Positions 30,419 to 38,362 of a stretch of 51,411 bases of DNA are shown here, one piece after another. The position numbers were made by a program, and so were the translations under genes. Under the pieces are notes generated by a model. It saw only the letters and a list, made by a program, of their open reading frames with translations, did not search any database and was not told where the DNA came from. This DNA comes from a virus: positions 1-51,411 of IMG/VR virus record IMGVR_UViG_3300025010_000082. One strand, 5' to 3'. The first letter of the stretch is position 1. Every line of letters begins with the position of its first letter.

Positions 30419-30737
30419 AACGATTCCTGACCTCTTGGATGATTCGTTCAATATAATATTGGGATATTTTCTTCTGCTCCAGCCAGATACCGGCAGACCT
30501 CAAAAAGTCGTCAAAATTGACATTTGTTTCACAATAATTAGCTACGACCCTTTCCGCAATTGCCCGGATTGAAGCATCAATATCAGAATGATCAATAATG
30601 AGTTTGGCGAACATGGCAGAGCGGGTAGTCTGGTGATGAAGGGAAAGGAGATCCAGTATTTCCAGTTGCTCCTTTGAAACAGAAGCGGAAATAATGATTG
30701 GTTTGCCAATATTGAGCTTTATTTTTTTATCTGCCAT
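30408..30737 (-). CDS. Ribbon-helix-helix-like putative regulator
   Basis: The 109 residues have a strand-helix-helix start (IIISASVSKEQLEILDLLSLHHQTTRSAMFAKLI) that resembles ribbon-helix-helix DNA-binding domains, and a long helical C-terminus. It overlaps the recombinase start by 11 nt. It might regulate the recombination genes. The assignment rests on secondary-structure reading only. Confidence 0.5.
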   Translation of the reverse strand: MADKKIKLNIGKPIIISASVSKEQLEILDLLSLHHQTTRSAMFAKLIIDHSDIDASIRAIAERVVANYCETNVNFDDFLRSAGIWLEQKKISQYYIERIIQEVRNRYAA

Positions 30738-30755
30738 ATCCTGAATTCCTATTTA

Positions 30756-30790
30756 AAAAGGGGCAAGAGGTTGATTCCCCTGCCCCTTTT
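30756..30790 (-). terminator. Rho-independent terminator after the SSB gene
   Basis: The perfect 10-bp arms 30756-30765 and 30781-30790 contain a G/C core and run into a T5 tail on the minus strand. They lie 27 nt downstream of the SSB stop. The arms also end in four T on the plus strand, so it may work in both directions. Confidence 0.85.
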
Positions 30791-30816
30791 CTATTACCGA
30801 TTGTTGAAGTTAAAGG

Positions 30817-32106
30817 TTAATTTCCGGCTTCCATTTCCTCCTGGCGGTCCATGCAAGCATCCCATTTCGGACAATCATTACATTCCGGTTTATTGTCGCA
30901 ATCGATACCGAATTTGTGGCCGCTCGGACATTCATCCTCGTCATCGACCTTTGCTTTTCCCTTCCGGCCGGCAGCTGATTTACTCTCCTTTTCCGATCGC
31001 TTTTCGGCCGGCTTGCTTTGAGAATCGAACTCCGCTTCGCAGGAATCAAAGACCTTGCACTTGGTGCATTTGCCCTTGGTATCGAAGTCTTCACCAAAGA
31101 CAAATCCGTGCGGGCATTCATCTTCCGGTTCTACCTTACGACCCCGGCGAGCAGGCCTTTCCGGTTCGAGTTCGGGTTCTTCCTGCTTTGCTGCCCTGGA
31201 TCTCCTGGCCGGTTTCTCTTCCTCTTCCTCCGGTTCGGGTTCTGATCTCTGCCGGCGACCCCTGGCCGGCTTTTCTTCCGGTTCATCATCGGCATCGGCC
31301 GACTTCTTGCGCCTGGCCGGCTTTTCTTCCGGCTCGTCATCATCCTTGTCATCGCCCTCCTCATCGATCTCAAGGAAGATATTCTGCAGCTCCTTGTAAG
31401 ACTTGACGACAAGGACTTCGTCCAGATTGATCACTTCGTCCAGTATTTCTTCAGGAAGGTCATCCCGCTCGATAAATGAAATATTTCCAGCAGACAGGAA
31501 CTCATGGCCAGCAAAAGACTCCTTCTCCCAACGAACCCGGATATCAAACCCACCTTCCAGATCCATGAAGGTCAGATATTCCTCGTTATCGGGGTCCATC
31601 AATTCTTTCTTGAATGGCTTCTCAAAGCAGGCATAAGAGAAGAACCAGAACATCGGATCGGACCATTTTTTGGTCTTGGGGTCCAGCACCTGCACATTAT
31701 ACATGACCATATCCTGCGGCTTGGCTCGATCCGCTTCCTTATCGGGGATCGAGGGGTCGGCCTTGGCGGCGGAATAATACTCCATAATGGGGCATGGTTT
31801 GCCGATTGACTTCGGGCTGATATAGGGCTTCTTGTCGAGGCCAATCTGCCGGAAACGCTTGAACGGTCGCTTATACCAGATATCGCCGGCCGGGGCCATT
31901 TCACCATCCGGGTGCTTCGGATCACTGACTACATATGGCAGAATTCTGAGCGTGGCCTTGCCCTCCTCTGGGCTATAAAATTGAGTTCCTTGCGGGATAT
32001 TCTGGAACATCGTCCCGCCCCCACCTCCCGGCCCGGCTACTGCGGCCGCTGCTTTTGCCCGGTCTGCTGCCGAGCCGTACTTACGCTTTGTTTCTTTCCT
32101 CGCCAT
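30817..32106 (-). CDS. gp32-like single-stranded DNA-binding protein
   Basis: The 429 residues open with a basic segment and a glycine-rich loop, and then the OB-type core with LRILPYV, CPIMEYY and MVMYNVQVLDPKTKKW (residues about 50-235). The C-terminal half has repeats of E-E-K-P-A-R and acidic clusters, followed by two related cysteine modules (DECPHGFVFGEDFDTKGKC and DECPSGHKFGIDCDNKPEC). It probably coats unwound DNA and uses its acidic tail to bind replication and recombination partners. Confidence 0.8.
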   Translation of the reverse strand: MARKETKRKYGSAADRAKAAAAVAGPGGGGGTMFQNIPQGTQFYSPEEGKATLRILPYVVSDPKHPDGEMAPAGDIWYKRPFKRFRQIGLDKKPYISPKSIGKPCPIMEYYSAAKADPSIPDKEADRAKPQDMVMYNVQVLDPKTKKWSDPMFWFFSYACFEKPFKKELMDPDNEEYLTFMDLEGGFDIRVRWEKESFAGHEFLSAGNISFIERDDLPEEILDEVINLDEVLVVKSYKELQNIFLEIDEEGDDKDDDEPEEKPARRKKSADADDEPEEKPARGRRQRSEPEPEEEEEKPARRSRAAKQEEPELEPERPARRGRKVEPEDECPHGFVFGEDFDTKGKCTKCKVFDSCEAEFDSQSKPAEKRSEKESKSAAGRKGKAKVDDEDECPSGHKFGIDCDNKPECNDCPKWDACMDRQEEMEAGN

Positions 32107-32296
32107 TTGTACTTACCTCCTTATGGTTGTTTTGATTGCTTTTGGTATAACTATTCATTTCTTTTATAATATCGAACTGGCCACGGAACCAAGCAGTCGA
32201 AGCCATTTTAACGACAATATAAAACCAGATGGGGAATACTATCCAGATAAATACCCCCAGCCCTACTGATTCCCAAACCGTAATATTATTCATCAT
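32081..32296 (-). CDS. Small membrane protein
   Basis: The 71 residues begin MMNNITVWESVGLGVFIWIVFPIWFYIVV, one transmembrane helix (about residues 12-31), and end in a polar tail overlapping the SSB start by 26 nt. The start overlaps the end of the UvsY-like gene. No strong ribosome-binding site is seen, and ATG 32293 is also possible. The function is unknown. Confidence 0.55.
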   Translation of the reverse strand: MMNNITVWESVGLGVFIWIVFPIWFYIVVKMASTAWFRGQFDIIKEMNSYTKSNQNNHKEVSTNGEERNKA

Positions 32297-32864
32297 CGAC
32301 GGGTGGCCGACTTCTCCGCGCCCTCCTTTGCTCTCGTTTCTCATCGACTTTGGCCCGGACAAGACCATCAGTGCTTTTCAGTTTTGCCTCCTCAATTTTT
32401 TGAACCAATTCTTTTAGAGGCCGGGGAACCAATGGGGCCGAGAACCAACCGGCCAGGCTCAACTTCGTGGCCTCTTCAAGAATTGTTTTTCGGTTATAGG
32501 CTTTTGATTTCTGGCCGTTGACAAGATCGCAAATATACTGTGCTTCGATCCATTCCGTCTTGGCTTCCAAGTAGTCGGGGTTGGTTCTGTAATAGGCCTC
32601 AATGGTAGCCCCGGTGGCCTTCTGTCCCTTGCCAAGACATCCTTCCGGATCTTTGGATACTTCCAGGACAAGAGTCGACCGCAGGAATTTGATTTTCTCT
32701 TCTGCTTTCCTAACCAACTTTTCACAATAAGCAGAGGCCTTGAGATACTTATCAAGGACCGAATTTTGTTTGCCCCATTCAACATCGAGTTGGTCGAAGT
32801 CAATTTCCAGCTCGGCAGGGTCAAGGCCAAACTTTTCGGCTATTTCATTTTCTGTCGTTTCCAT
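32286..32864 (-). CDS. UvsY-like recombination mediator candidate
   Basis: The 192 residues are mostly helical and charged. The middle (LDKYLKASAYCEKLVRKAEEKIKFLRSTLVLEV) and NPDYLEAKTEWIEAQYICDLVNGQKSKAYNRKTIL fit the small helical recombination mediators encoded next to gp32-like SSBs in many phages. It sits two genes upstream of the SSB in the same transcription unit. The assignment is by context and helical pattern, not by a diagnostic motif. Confidence 0.58.
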   Translation of the reverse strand: METTENEIAEKFGLDPAELEIDFDQLDVEWGKQNSVLDKYLKASAYCEKLVRKAEEKIKFLRSTLVLEVSKDPEGCLGKGQKATGATIEAYYRTNPDYLEAKTEWIEAQYICDLVNGQKSKAYNRKTILEEATKLSLAGWFSAPLVPRPLKELVQKIEEAKLKSTDGLVRAKVDEKREQRRARRSRPPVDDE

Positions 32865-32886
32865 TTTGATTTCCTTTTAAATTGAT

Positions 32887-32988
32887 TGAAGCCGGTAAGG
32901 ATTTGCACCTTACATGACTAACCGCTTCCAACCGCTCAGTTAATCCGTATTTTTGGGTATCGGCGTTTACCTATTCCGCCACGGCTTC
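32887..32988 (-). tRNA. tRNA-Leu-like gene with aberrant arms
   Basis: The 7-bp acceptor stem is perfect (5' GAAGCCG, 3' CGGCTTC) followed by A. The D arm has GCG/CGC with the AGG loop pair. The T arm is a 6-bp stem with loop TGCAAAT. The long variable arm has a 9-bp stem. The anticodon region is odd: a 4-bp stem with a bulged A and an 8-nt loop CCCAAAAA that lacks U33, with CAA as the most likely anticodon (Leu). At 102 nt it is longer than usual. It lies directly after a conserved promoter. Confidence 0.55.
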
Positions 32989-32995
32989 AAATTTA

Positions 32996-33046
32996 TCTTC
33001 TATCCTATTATACTTTTTTCAATCAGTTTTCTGCCGATTTATTTTT
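32996..33046 (-). promoter_or_regulatory. Conserved phage promoter-like motif, copy 1
   Basis: The minus strand has TATAAT (plus 33007-33012) inside AGTATAATAGGATAGAAGA, preceded by GCAGAAAACTGATTGAAA. Nearly the same block occurs at 44262-44312 and 50044-50090. It drives the tRNA-Leu-like gene and the UvsY-SSB genes. Confidence 0.65.
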
Positions 33047-33056
33047 GATTGACCGA

Positions 33057-34028
33057 TTAAAAAGGAATATCTGTTCGCTCATCATTGAAAACTGCCTTAT
33101 AACAAGCCAGGGTCAACCCCGCCTTTCCGGTATCATAAAACGGCTGGGAGAATTCATCCATGATCAAAAAAGCATGGAGGCTATTCTGTTTCAAAAGGAT
33201 TGTATTGCAATAACTCAACACTAACCGCCGGATACCCTCCTCATCCTGATCTTTCAGGCCACTCAGGATCTTTGCAATCTTTGACCAGGAGGTTTGGCTT
33301 TTTGCCTTCAGGAGTTCCCGGCACAATTCAATCCCTTCTGAAGTAAATCGCTCTTCCTCATCAATGATCTCCTGCGCCTGCTCTTCAGTCAAACCGATTA
33401 CTTTCTCCAGCAGCTTCATTGCATTGCGGGGATGGCCACCAGCCTTTTCAACAATCATCTCCACGACTGCGTCCGATACCAGCGACTTTTCCCGCCTGGC
33501 GGTCTTCTTGACAAGTCCGGCCATCAAGTCCGGGTCAATTGTCGATACCTCAAAGCTGGTACAACGGCCCCTGACGGTCGGTAGTAGGCGCTGCGGGTCG
33601 GTGGTGCAGAGGATAAAATAAACATGGCTGGGGGCATCCTCAAGCATTTTCAAGATGGCATTCTGGGCCTTGTTCTTCTCACTAGCCCCGCCAGTCCCGA
33701 GCATGTGGCACTCATCAATTAACCAAACCCTGCAGGTGCTTTCCGGATGTCTGGGCTTGAAGCGCATCTGGTTCTTGATTTCCCTGACGGTATCTATACC
33801 ATTGAATTGCGCCGAATCGATCTCCCGATAGTCATCACTCTTGGCTCCCAGCATATCGGTTATGATTCTGCCAATGGTTGTTTTTCCGCACCCAGTCGGG
33901 CCAGAAATAAGTAGGGCATGGGGGAAGTTTTCTCGGCGATCAAAAAGGCCTTGGATGGCTGCAATGGTAGTTTTGTTGCCGACCATTTGTTGCAGGGTTG
34001 CCGGGCGGAATCTGGTATCAAGCGACAT
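33057..34028 (-). CDS. Clamp-loader ATPase (DnaX/gp44-like)
   Basis: The 323 residues carry the AAA+ plan: FRPATLQQMVGNK (box II-like), GPTGCGKTT (Walker A, near residue 43), VWLIDECHML (Walker B), CTTDPQRLLPTVRGRC (sensor 1 and arginine finger region) and a helical C-terminus. This loads the DnaN-like clamp (38363-39364). The start overlaps the end of the zinc-ribbon gene by 1 nt. No separate delta subunit is obvious in this window. Confidence 0.9.
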   Translation of the reverse strand: MSLDTRFRPATLQQMVGNKTTIAAIQGLFDRRENFPHALLISGPTGCGKTTIGRIITDMLGAKSDDYREIDSAQFNGIDTVREIKNQMRFKPRHPESTCRVWLIDECHMLGTGGASEKNKAQNAILKMLEDAPSHVYFILCTTDPQRLLPTVRGRCTSFEVSTIDPDLMAGLVKKTARREKSLVSDAVVEMIVEKAGGHPRNAMKLLEKVIGLTEEQAQEIIDEEERFTSEGIELCRELLKAKSQTSWSKIAKILSGLKDQDEEGIRRLVLSYCNTILLKQNSLHAFLIMDEFSQPFYDTGKAGLTLACYKAVFNDERTDIPF

Positions 34029-34204
34029 TATATCTCCCGATCATTTAAATTGATGTTTTTATTTTGGTCGGTTAATTTTTTATTGGCTTCTTTAAGTTCT
34101 TCTATTTCTTGACGAAGAGCTTCTTTTTCATCCTGCTCTCTGCATTTTTTACAAAGGAATCCAGAATTTGACCAACCCCCACAACCAGAGCACATACAAA
34201 CCAT
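34028..34204 (-). CDS. Small zinc-ribbon plus coiled-coil protein
   Basis: The 58 residues begin at ATG 34204 after GGGAGGATATT. They start MVCMCSGCGGWSNSGFLCKKC (two C-x2-C pairs) and then form a charged coiled coil. It precedes the clamp loader. Possibly a DNA-binding accessory factor; no direct evidence. Confidence 0.6.
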   Translation of the reverse strand: MVCMCSGCGGWSNSGFLCKKCREQDEKEALRQEIEELKEANKKLTDQNKNINLNDREI

Positions 34205-34214
34205 AATATCCTCC

Positions 34215-34478
34215 CTAATTATCAATGAAAGAACAAAATTCTTTTTCTGACCTTTTTTCCGCTCCTCGCCCGGGTGGCGAAGTTCGCAAACGGGTATTTC
34301 TCTCCAGGCCGCACCAGTAGAAATTGAGTTGACCAGTCTTCAGGAGTTTTTCTTTCCAACCCTTCCGGATTTCATTATCCTTCCGGTAAGTAAATTCTTG
34401 AAGTGATTCGACCGTCTTGATAACTTTCTGTTTGCAATTGAAACAATCCCGGCAATGGAGTGACCAAAAAAGACTCAT
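34215..34478 (-). CDS. Small cysteine-containing protein
   Basis: The 87 residues begin MSLFWSLHCRDCFNCKQK, with C-x2-C-x2-C, then a mixed helical part and a basic arginine-rich segment. It starts with an ATGA overlap onto the preceding gene. The function is unknown. Confidence 0.5.
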   Translation of the reverse strand: MSLFWSLHCRDCFNCKQKVIKTVESLQEFTYRKDNEIRKGWKEKLLKTGQLNFYWCGLERNTRLRTSPPGRGAEKRSEKEFCSFIDN

Positions 34479-34636
34479 GATATTTTCTCGTAATCTTCAG
34501 GTTGATTCCAATATTCGCACGATGGGCATATCCAATTTGACCACATCTCCTCACCATCATCAAAATGAATAAAATCAGCCTTCATTTCTTCTATCGTCCC
34601 AATCCAACCGCATTCAGGACATTTATATTTATCCAT
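34475..34636 (-). CDS. Two-knuckle zinc-ribbon protein
   Basis: The 53-residue ORF starts at ATG 34636 and ends in an ATGA overlap with the next start at 34478. It reads MDKYKCPECGWIGTIEEM ... NWICPSCEYWNQPEDY. Two C-x2-C knuckles surrounding a beta-helical spacer are typical of a rubredoxin-like zinc ribbon. It lies 7 nt after the polymerase stop. Confidence 0.7.
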   Translation of the reverse strand: MDKYKCPECGWIGTIEEMKADFIHFDDGEEMWSNWICPSCEYWNQPEDYEKIS

Positions 34637-34642
34637 AATTGT

Positions 34643-37600
34643 TCAAAAAATAAATAGTGATTTAAACTTCTTCAGATCATCCCTTGTTGTTACATAATCA
34701 GGATCAAATGCATTTATTTGGGTCAGGATTGCAGTTACGTTTTTATTCACTCCCGGAATCTTCTCACTTGGAGTCGATGAGAAAAAACCTTTCCGCTGCT
34801 TCTCCCCGTGTTTGGCTGCAGCAATCTTTTCCGCTACTATTTCCCCGACGCCATTAATGGAGATGAAGGGCGCATACAAATTCCCCTTTTTATCGCAATT
34901 CCATTTGACCGCATCTGAAATACCAATCTTTGGTAAATTGATTTTCAAACCAAGCCGCCTGGCTTCCCTGATATATTCAATGTTTTTTGTCTTATCACCA
35001 AGGGTCAGACAGGAGGCAAGAAATTCATTGGGAAAGTATATTTTGCTATACATATCCCAATAAGTTATCATGGAATATTCTACAGAATGACTATTATGGG
35101 TTATCAAGCCATTTGATAACATGAAATTATGATATACCGGCATTTCAATGTCGTATGTTTCGAGGTATCCAACTTCTTCAATTGAAACCAGTGTCTTTGT
35201 AGTTTGAACTCTGCCTTTTGACCATCTCTTTTCTCTGCCGTTTGCATAATGTTCTTTTTTGTGGCATCCAGGGCAAAGCCAAGTTAACCAGTATGGGAAT
35301 TTATTTCCACCATCTAAATCTTTATGATGAACTTCCATTCTTTCGTGATATTTCCCACAGCATTCGCATGGACTTGCAGACATCAATTCTTTATATTCAT
35401 TTAATGCTTTTGTTTTCCCGTTTTTATAAGATGGGTTCCCTTCTCCTACATGAAAACCTTTTTGCGCTTTTGGATATTTCTTTCCTTTATTTGTTTCATT
35501 ACTTGGTTCAGGTTTATATTTCGGCAGTTCCAGCGCGCCAAATATCGAACCGATAATTGCTTTTTTAATTCTTTTCCATTCTCCATCGATAATAAATTTG
35601 TGGCTTCTGGTACACTCAACAAAAGAACCGTCATCGAAAGTATACTTATAGCAAAACTTAATTCCATTTTTGATAACTCTCAGTGATTTTTGCGGAACCC
35701 CTTTAACTCCATCAAAACTTATTAAATTTGGTTTGAGGCCTTTATTCCTTACTCCCTTTTTTGGATTTGACTCATACATATAATAAAGTTCCGCAATGGT
35801 CATGCTTGATTTTCTATTTTGATTTCCCCCAGTCAGTTGAATCAAAGTATTTCCAGCCAAGCACATATTAAACCCGTAACCACCAAACTTTGACATCATA
35901 TCCCAGATTTGAATGGCTTTCTTTTCTGTGATTGTTCCTTGATTTTTACAGCCCTGCAGAAACTCATCTTTATATTTATCAAAAGCGGCATGGCCCATAC
36001 TCTTGCCCATGACCTTCCTGATCTTGTTGCAGGTTGACATAGGGATGCCGGCCAATTGATTAACCGCCTTCATAACCTGCTCCTGATAAACTATTACACC
36101 GAATGTTTCCTCAGTCAGTTTATCAAAAATAGGATGGATCTTTTCGACCTTGGCTTTGCCTCGTTTCCTCTTGGAATATAGTTCGGTCATCCCGGATTGC
36201 ATAGGGCCAGGACGCCACAGGGCCGTTACCGCATAGAGCATTTGGAAGTTTTCGACCCCAAGTTCCTTGCAATAATTGGTCAGCCCGCTTGAACCAATTT
36301 GAAAAGCCCCGACCGTATTACCCTCGGATATTTCAGCAAAGACTTTCGGATCATCAAAGGCAATTTTTTTGTAGTTGATATCTATCCCATGGTTCTGCTT
36401 TACCATCCGCCGGCATTCATTCAGGATGGTCAGGGCGGAGAGGCCAAGGATATCTAGTTTCATCAACCCGCAATACTCTGCATTCCGCATATCCCAATTG
36501 GCCACAATGGTACCGGCCCGGGTAACAAGATTGCAGTTGTGGCCTTCCCGGAGATCCTTTTCGGAAATACAGACCCCAGCCGCGTGCTGGCCATGCCCCC
36601 TGATCTGTCCTTCGATAGATTGGGCCACCTCAATCACTTCCGGATATTTCTGACCGAATCTCCGGCACTCCGGAACCTCATTGAAAGACTTCTCGATCTC
36701 CTGGCCTACTTCAGCCTCTACCATCGCTTTGGCAGCAAAGTCGACCTCTGATAAGGGGATATCGAAAACGCGGCTTACATCACGAAGTACGCCCTTTCCT
36801 TTCATGGTCAGGAAATTGGAAAGGCCAACTACATTATACTCACCATATTTATCAGAAAGATATTTACGAACATCATCTCTCCGGATATCCTCAAAATCCA
36901 TATCGATATCCGGTAAATCTTTCCGCTCTTCCGAGACAAACCGAAAAAACTCTGTACCATAGATGAGAGGGTCGCAATCAGTGATATATAAAAGGTAAGC
37001 AACAAGACACCCGCCTGCCGAACCACGACCAGGCCCGGTCATTACATTATTCTTTTGGCACCATTGGATAAGATCCCAGACAATGAGAAAGTAGCGAACG
37101 AACTTCTTGGAGATGATCAGTTTCATTTCCATTTCGATTCGTTCTTTGTATGGTTTCAATTCCTCAAAAGTTCGCCCCCTGATTCTCCTTTTCAATCCTT
37201 TATAAACCATGTTCTCAAGAAACAATAATTCAGATTCATCATTAAACGATTTCTTGATACTTGGCAGATATACTTCTTGTTGCTCAATCCGGAAGTTTTC
37301 ACAAATCCTGGCGACCTTGCCGGTCATCCTGATTGCCTTCCGGATCTCATGGTCAGTTAAAACCCCTTGATCCTGGAAAGCCGCAACCATTTCTTCCTCT
37401 GAACGGAGAAAGAGGCCGGTGCAATTGAATTTCCATCTATTCGGATCATTCCAGGTTCTTTTCGATTGGATTGCCAGGAGTATTTCTTGATGCTTGGTTG
37501 CTTCGTTGGTCGGGTAATGAGCATCATTGGTGGCGACGATTTGAATCCCGAGTTCCTTGGATATCTTCAGGGCCAGTTTATTTACCTTTATCTGCTCGGG

Positions 37601-38107
37601 GATATCGTGTGGCATGACCTCCAGGAAAACCCGATCCTTTCCAAGCGCCTCAAAATAATTCTTGATCATCCGTTTATCTGTATCAAGAAGCAGATAAGAC
37701 ATGGAACAGGCCGAAAGGATTACCAGGCCATCAATATGTTTCAGGAGGGTTTTATGATCGATCCTAGGCCGGTGATAATACCCTTCGATATTGGCAATGG
37801 TCAGGAGCTGCAGAAGATTTCGCCAGCCAGTTTGATTCTCGACAAGTAGAGTAATATGATATCGAGTTTCACCTTTTTGTTTGATAGTCATATCCGGAAC
37901 GAGATACATCTCTGCTCCGATAATTGGCTTTATGCCGGCTTCAAGACATTGTTTTTGATGTTCTATTGCTCCGTCAATATTGCTGTGATTGCTGAGGGCC
38001 AAGGCGGTTTGTCCGAGTTCTTTGGCCAGGGCCGCATATTGCTTAGAAGTCCCGACTCCATCAAGGACGGAGTATTCATTATGGAGATGGAGGTGGCAAA
38101 AACTCAT
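34643..38107 (-). CDS. dnaE: DNA polymerase III alpha subunit with intein
   Basis: The 1154-residue precursor has an N-terminal PHP domain (CHLHLHNEYSVLDG at residue 4), the polymerase core with GPGRGSAGG and the catalytic DLPDIDMDF, the finger and palm motifs WRPGPMQSGM and FGVIVYQEQVM, and a short C-terminus. Residues 749-1005 are an intein inserted between GYGFNM and SHSVEYS, the conserved G-Y-G-F-N-K-S-H-A loop. The mature enzyme would be about 897 residues, shorter than bacterial DnaE because the C-terminal accessory domains are missing. It pairs with the clamp, clamp loader and DnaB-like helicase of this window. Confidence 0.93.
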   Translation of the reverse strand: MSFCHLHLHNEYSVLDGVGTSKQYAALAKELGQTALALSNHSNIDGAIEHQKQCLEAGIKPIIGAEMYLVPDMTIKQKGETRYHITLLVENQTGWRNLLQLLTIANIEGYYHRPRIDHKTLLKHIDGLVILSACSMSYLLLDTDKRMIKNYFEALGKDRVFLEVMPHDIPEQIKVNKLALKISKELGIQIVATNDAHYPTNEATKHQEILLAIQSKRTWNDPNRWKFNCTGLFLRSEEEMVAAFQDQGVLTDHEIRKAIRMTGKVARICENFRIEQQEVYLPSIKKSFNDESELLFLENMVYKGLKRRIRGRTFEELKPYKERIEMEMKLIISKKFVRYFLIVWDLIQWCQKNNVMTGPGRGSAGGCLVAYLLYITDCDPLIYGTEFFRFVSEERKDLPDIDMDFEDIRRDDVRKYLSDKYGEYNVVGLSNFLTMKGKGVLRDVSRVFDIPLSEVDFAAKAMVEAEVGQEIEKSFNEVPECRRFGQKYPEVIEVAQSIEGQIRGHGQHAAGVCISEKDLREGHNCNLVTRAGTIVANWDMRNAEYCGLMKLDILGLSALTILNECRRMVKQNHGIDINYKKIAFDDPKVFAEISEGNTVGAFQIGSSGLTNYCKELGVENFQMLYAVTALWRPGPMQSGMTELYSKRKRGKAKVEKIHPIFDKLTEETFGVIVYQEQVMKAVNQLAGIPMSTCNKIRKVMGKSMGHAAFDKYKDEFLQGCKNQGTITEKKAIQIWDMMSKFGGYGFNMCLAGNTLIQLTGGNQNRKSSMTIAELYYMYESNPKKGVRNKGLKPNLISFDGVKGVPQKSLRVIKNGIKFCYKYTFDDGSFVECTRSHKFIIDGEWKRIKKAIIGSIFGALELPKYKPEPSNETNKGKKYPKAQKGFHVGEGNPSYKNGKTKALNEYKELMSASPCECCGKYHERMEVHHKDLDGGNKFPYWLTWLCPGCHKKEHYANGREKRWSKGRVQTTKTLVSIEEVGYLETYDIEMPVYHNFMLSNGLITHNSHSVEYSMITYWDMYSKIYFPNEFLASCLTLGDKTKNIEYIREARRLGLKINLPKIGISDAVKWNCDKKGNLYAPFISINGVGEIVAEKIAAAKHGEKQRKGFFSSTPSEKIPGVNKNVTAILTQINAFDPDYVTTRDDLKKFKSLFIF
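35093..35863 (-). mobile_element. Intein with HNH endonuclease domain
   Basis: The 257-residue intein starts with Cys (CLAGNTLI, block A), contains CTRSHKF (block B), and ends YHNFMLSNGLITHN followed by Ser (+1). The centre holds an HNH-type domain (CECCGKYHERMEVHHKD, then WLCPGCHKKEH). All catalytic splice residues are present, so it should splice. HNH in place of LAGLIDADG is less common but known in phage inteins. Confidence 0.9.
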
Positions 38108-38352
38108 GATTTACCCTTATCGAATTCCATTACTGGCAATGCTTCAAATCTAAATTTTGTAAAAAATGGAGTTTCATTCGATGACTCAAAATGTGTTATT
38201 ATACATTTTTGGATAACAGAAAACTCTGGAATCATTTTTGGAGTTCCTTCGGCAAATAAATCAAGAAGTTCATCTATTCGCCTTTTATTTTCATTATCCT
38301 CTCTGATATCTTTATTAGATATTGTAGTTTCAAAAACTCTGATATCCTTCAT
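38104..38352 (-). CDS. Hypothetical small protein
   Basis: The 82 residues start at ATG 38352 after GTGAGGCTGAT, within the gap between the clamp and polymerase genes. The sequence is acidic and then beta-rich (IPEFSVIQKCIITHFESS). It overlaps the polymerase start by 4 nt. The function is unknown. Confidence 0.5.
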   Translation of the reverse strand: MKDIRVFETTISNKDIREDNENKRRIDELLDLFAEGTPKMIPEFSVIQKCIITHFESSNETPFFTKFRFEALPVMEFDKGKS

Positions 38353-38362
38353 ATCAGCCTCA

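Noticed and set aside
30771-31406. 211-codon frame on the plus strand
   Set aside because: It is the mirror of the low-complexity tail of the SSB. The composition (Arg, Pro and Ser runs) is an artefact of GC-rich repeats.
32887-32988. tRNA-Sec
   Set aside because: The 13-bp acceptor plus T stack and the long variable arm suggested it, but no TCA anticodon can be placed in an anticodon loop.
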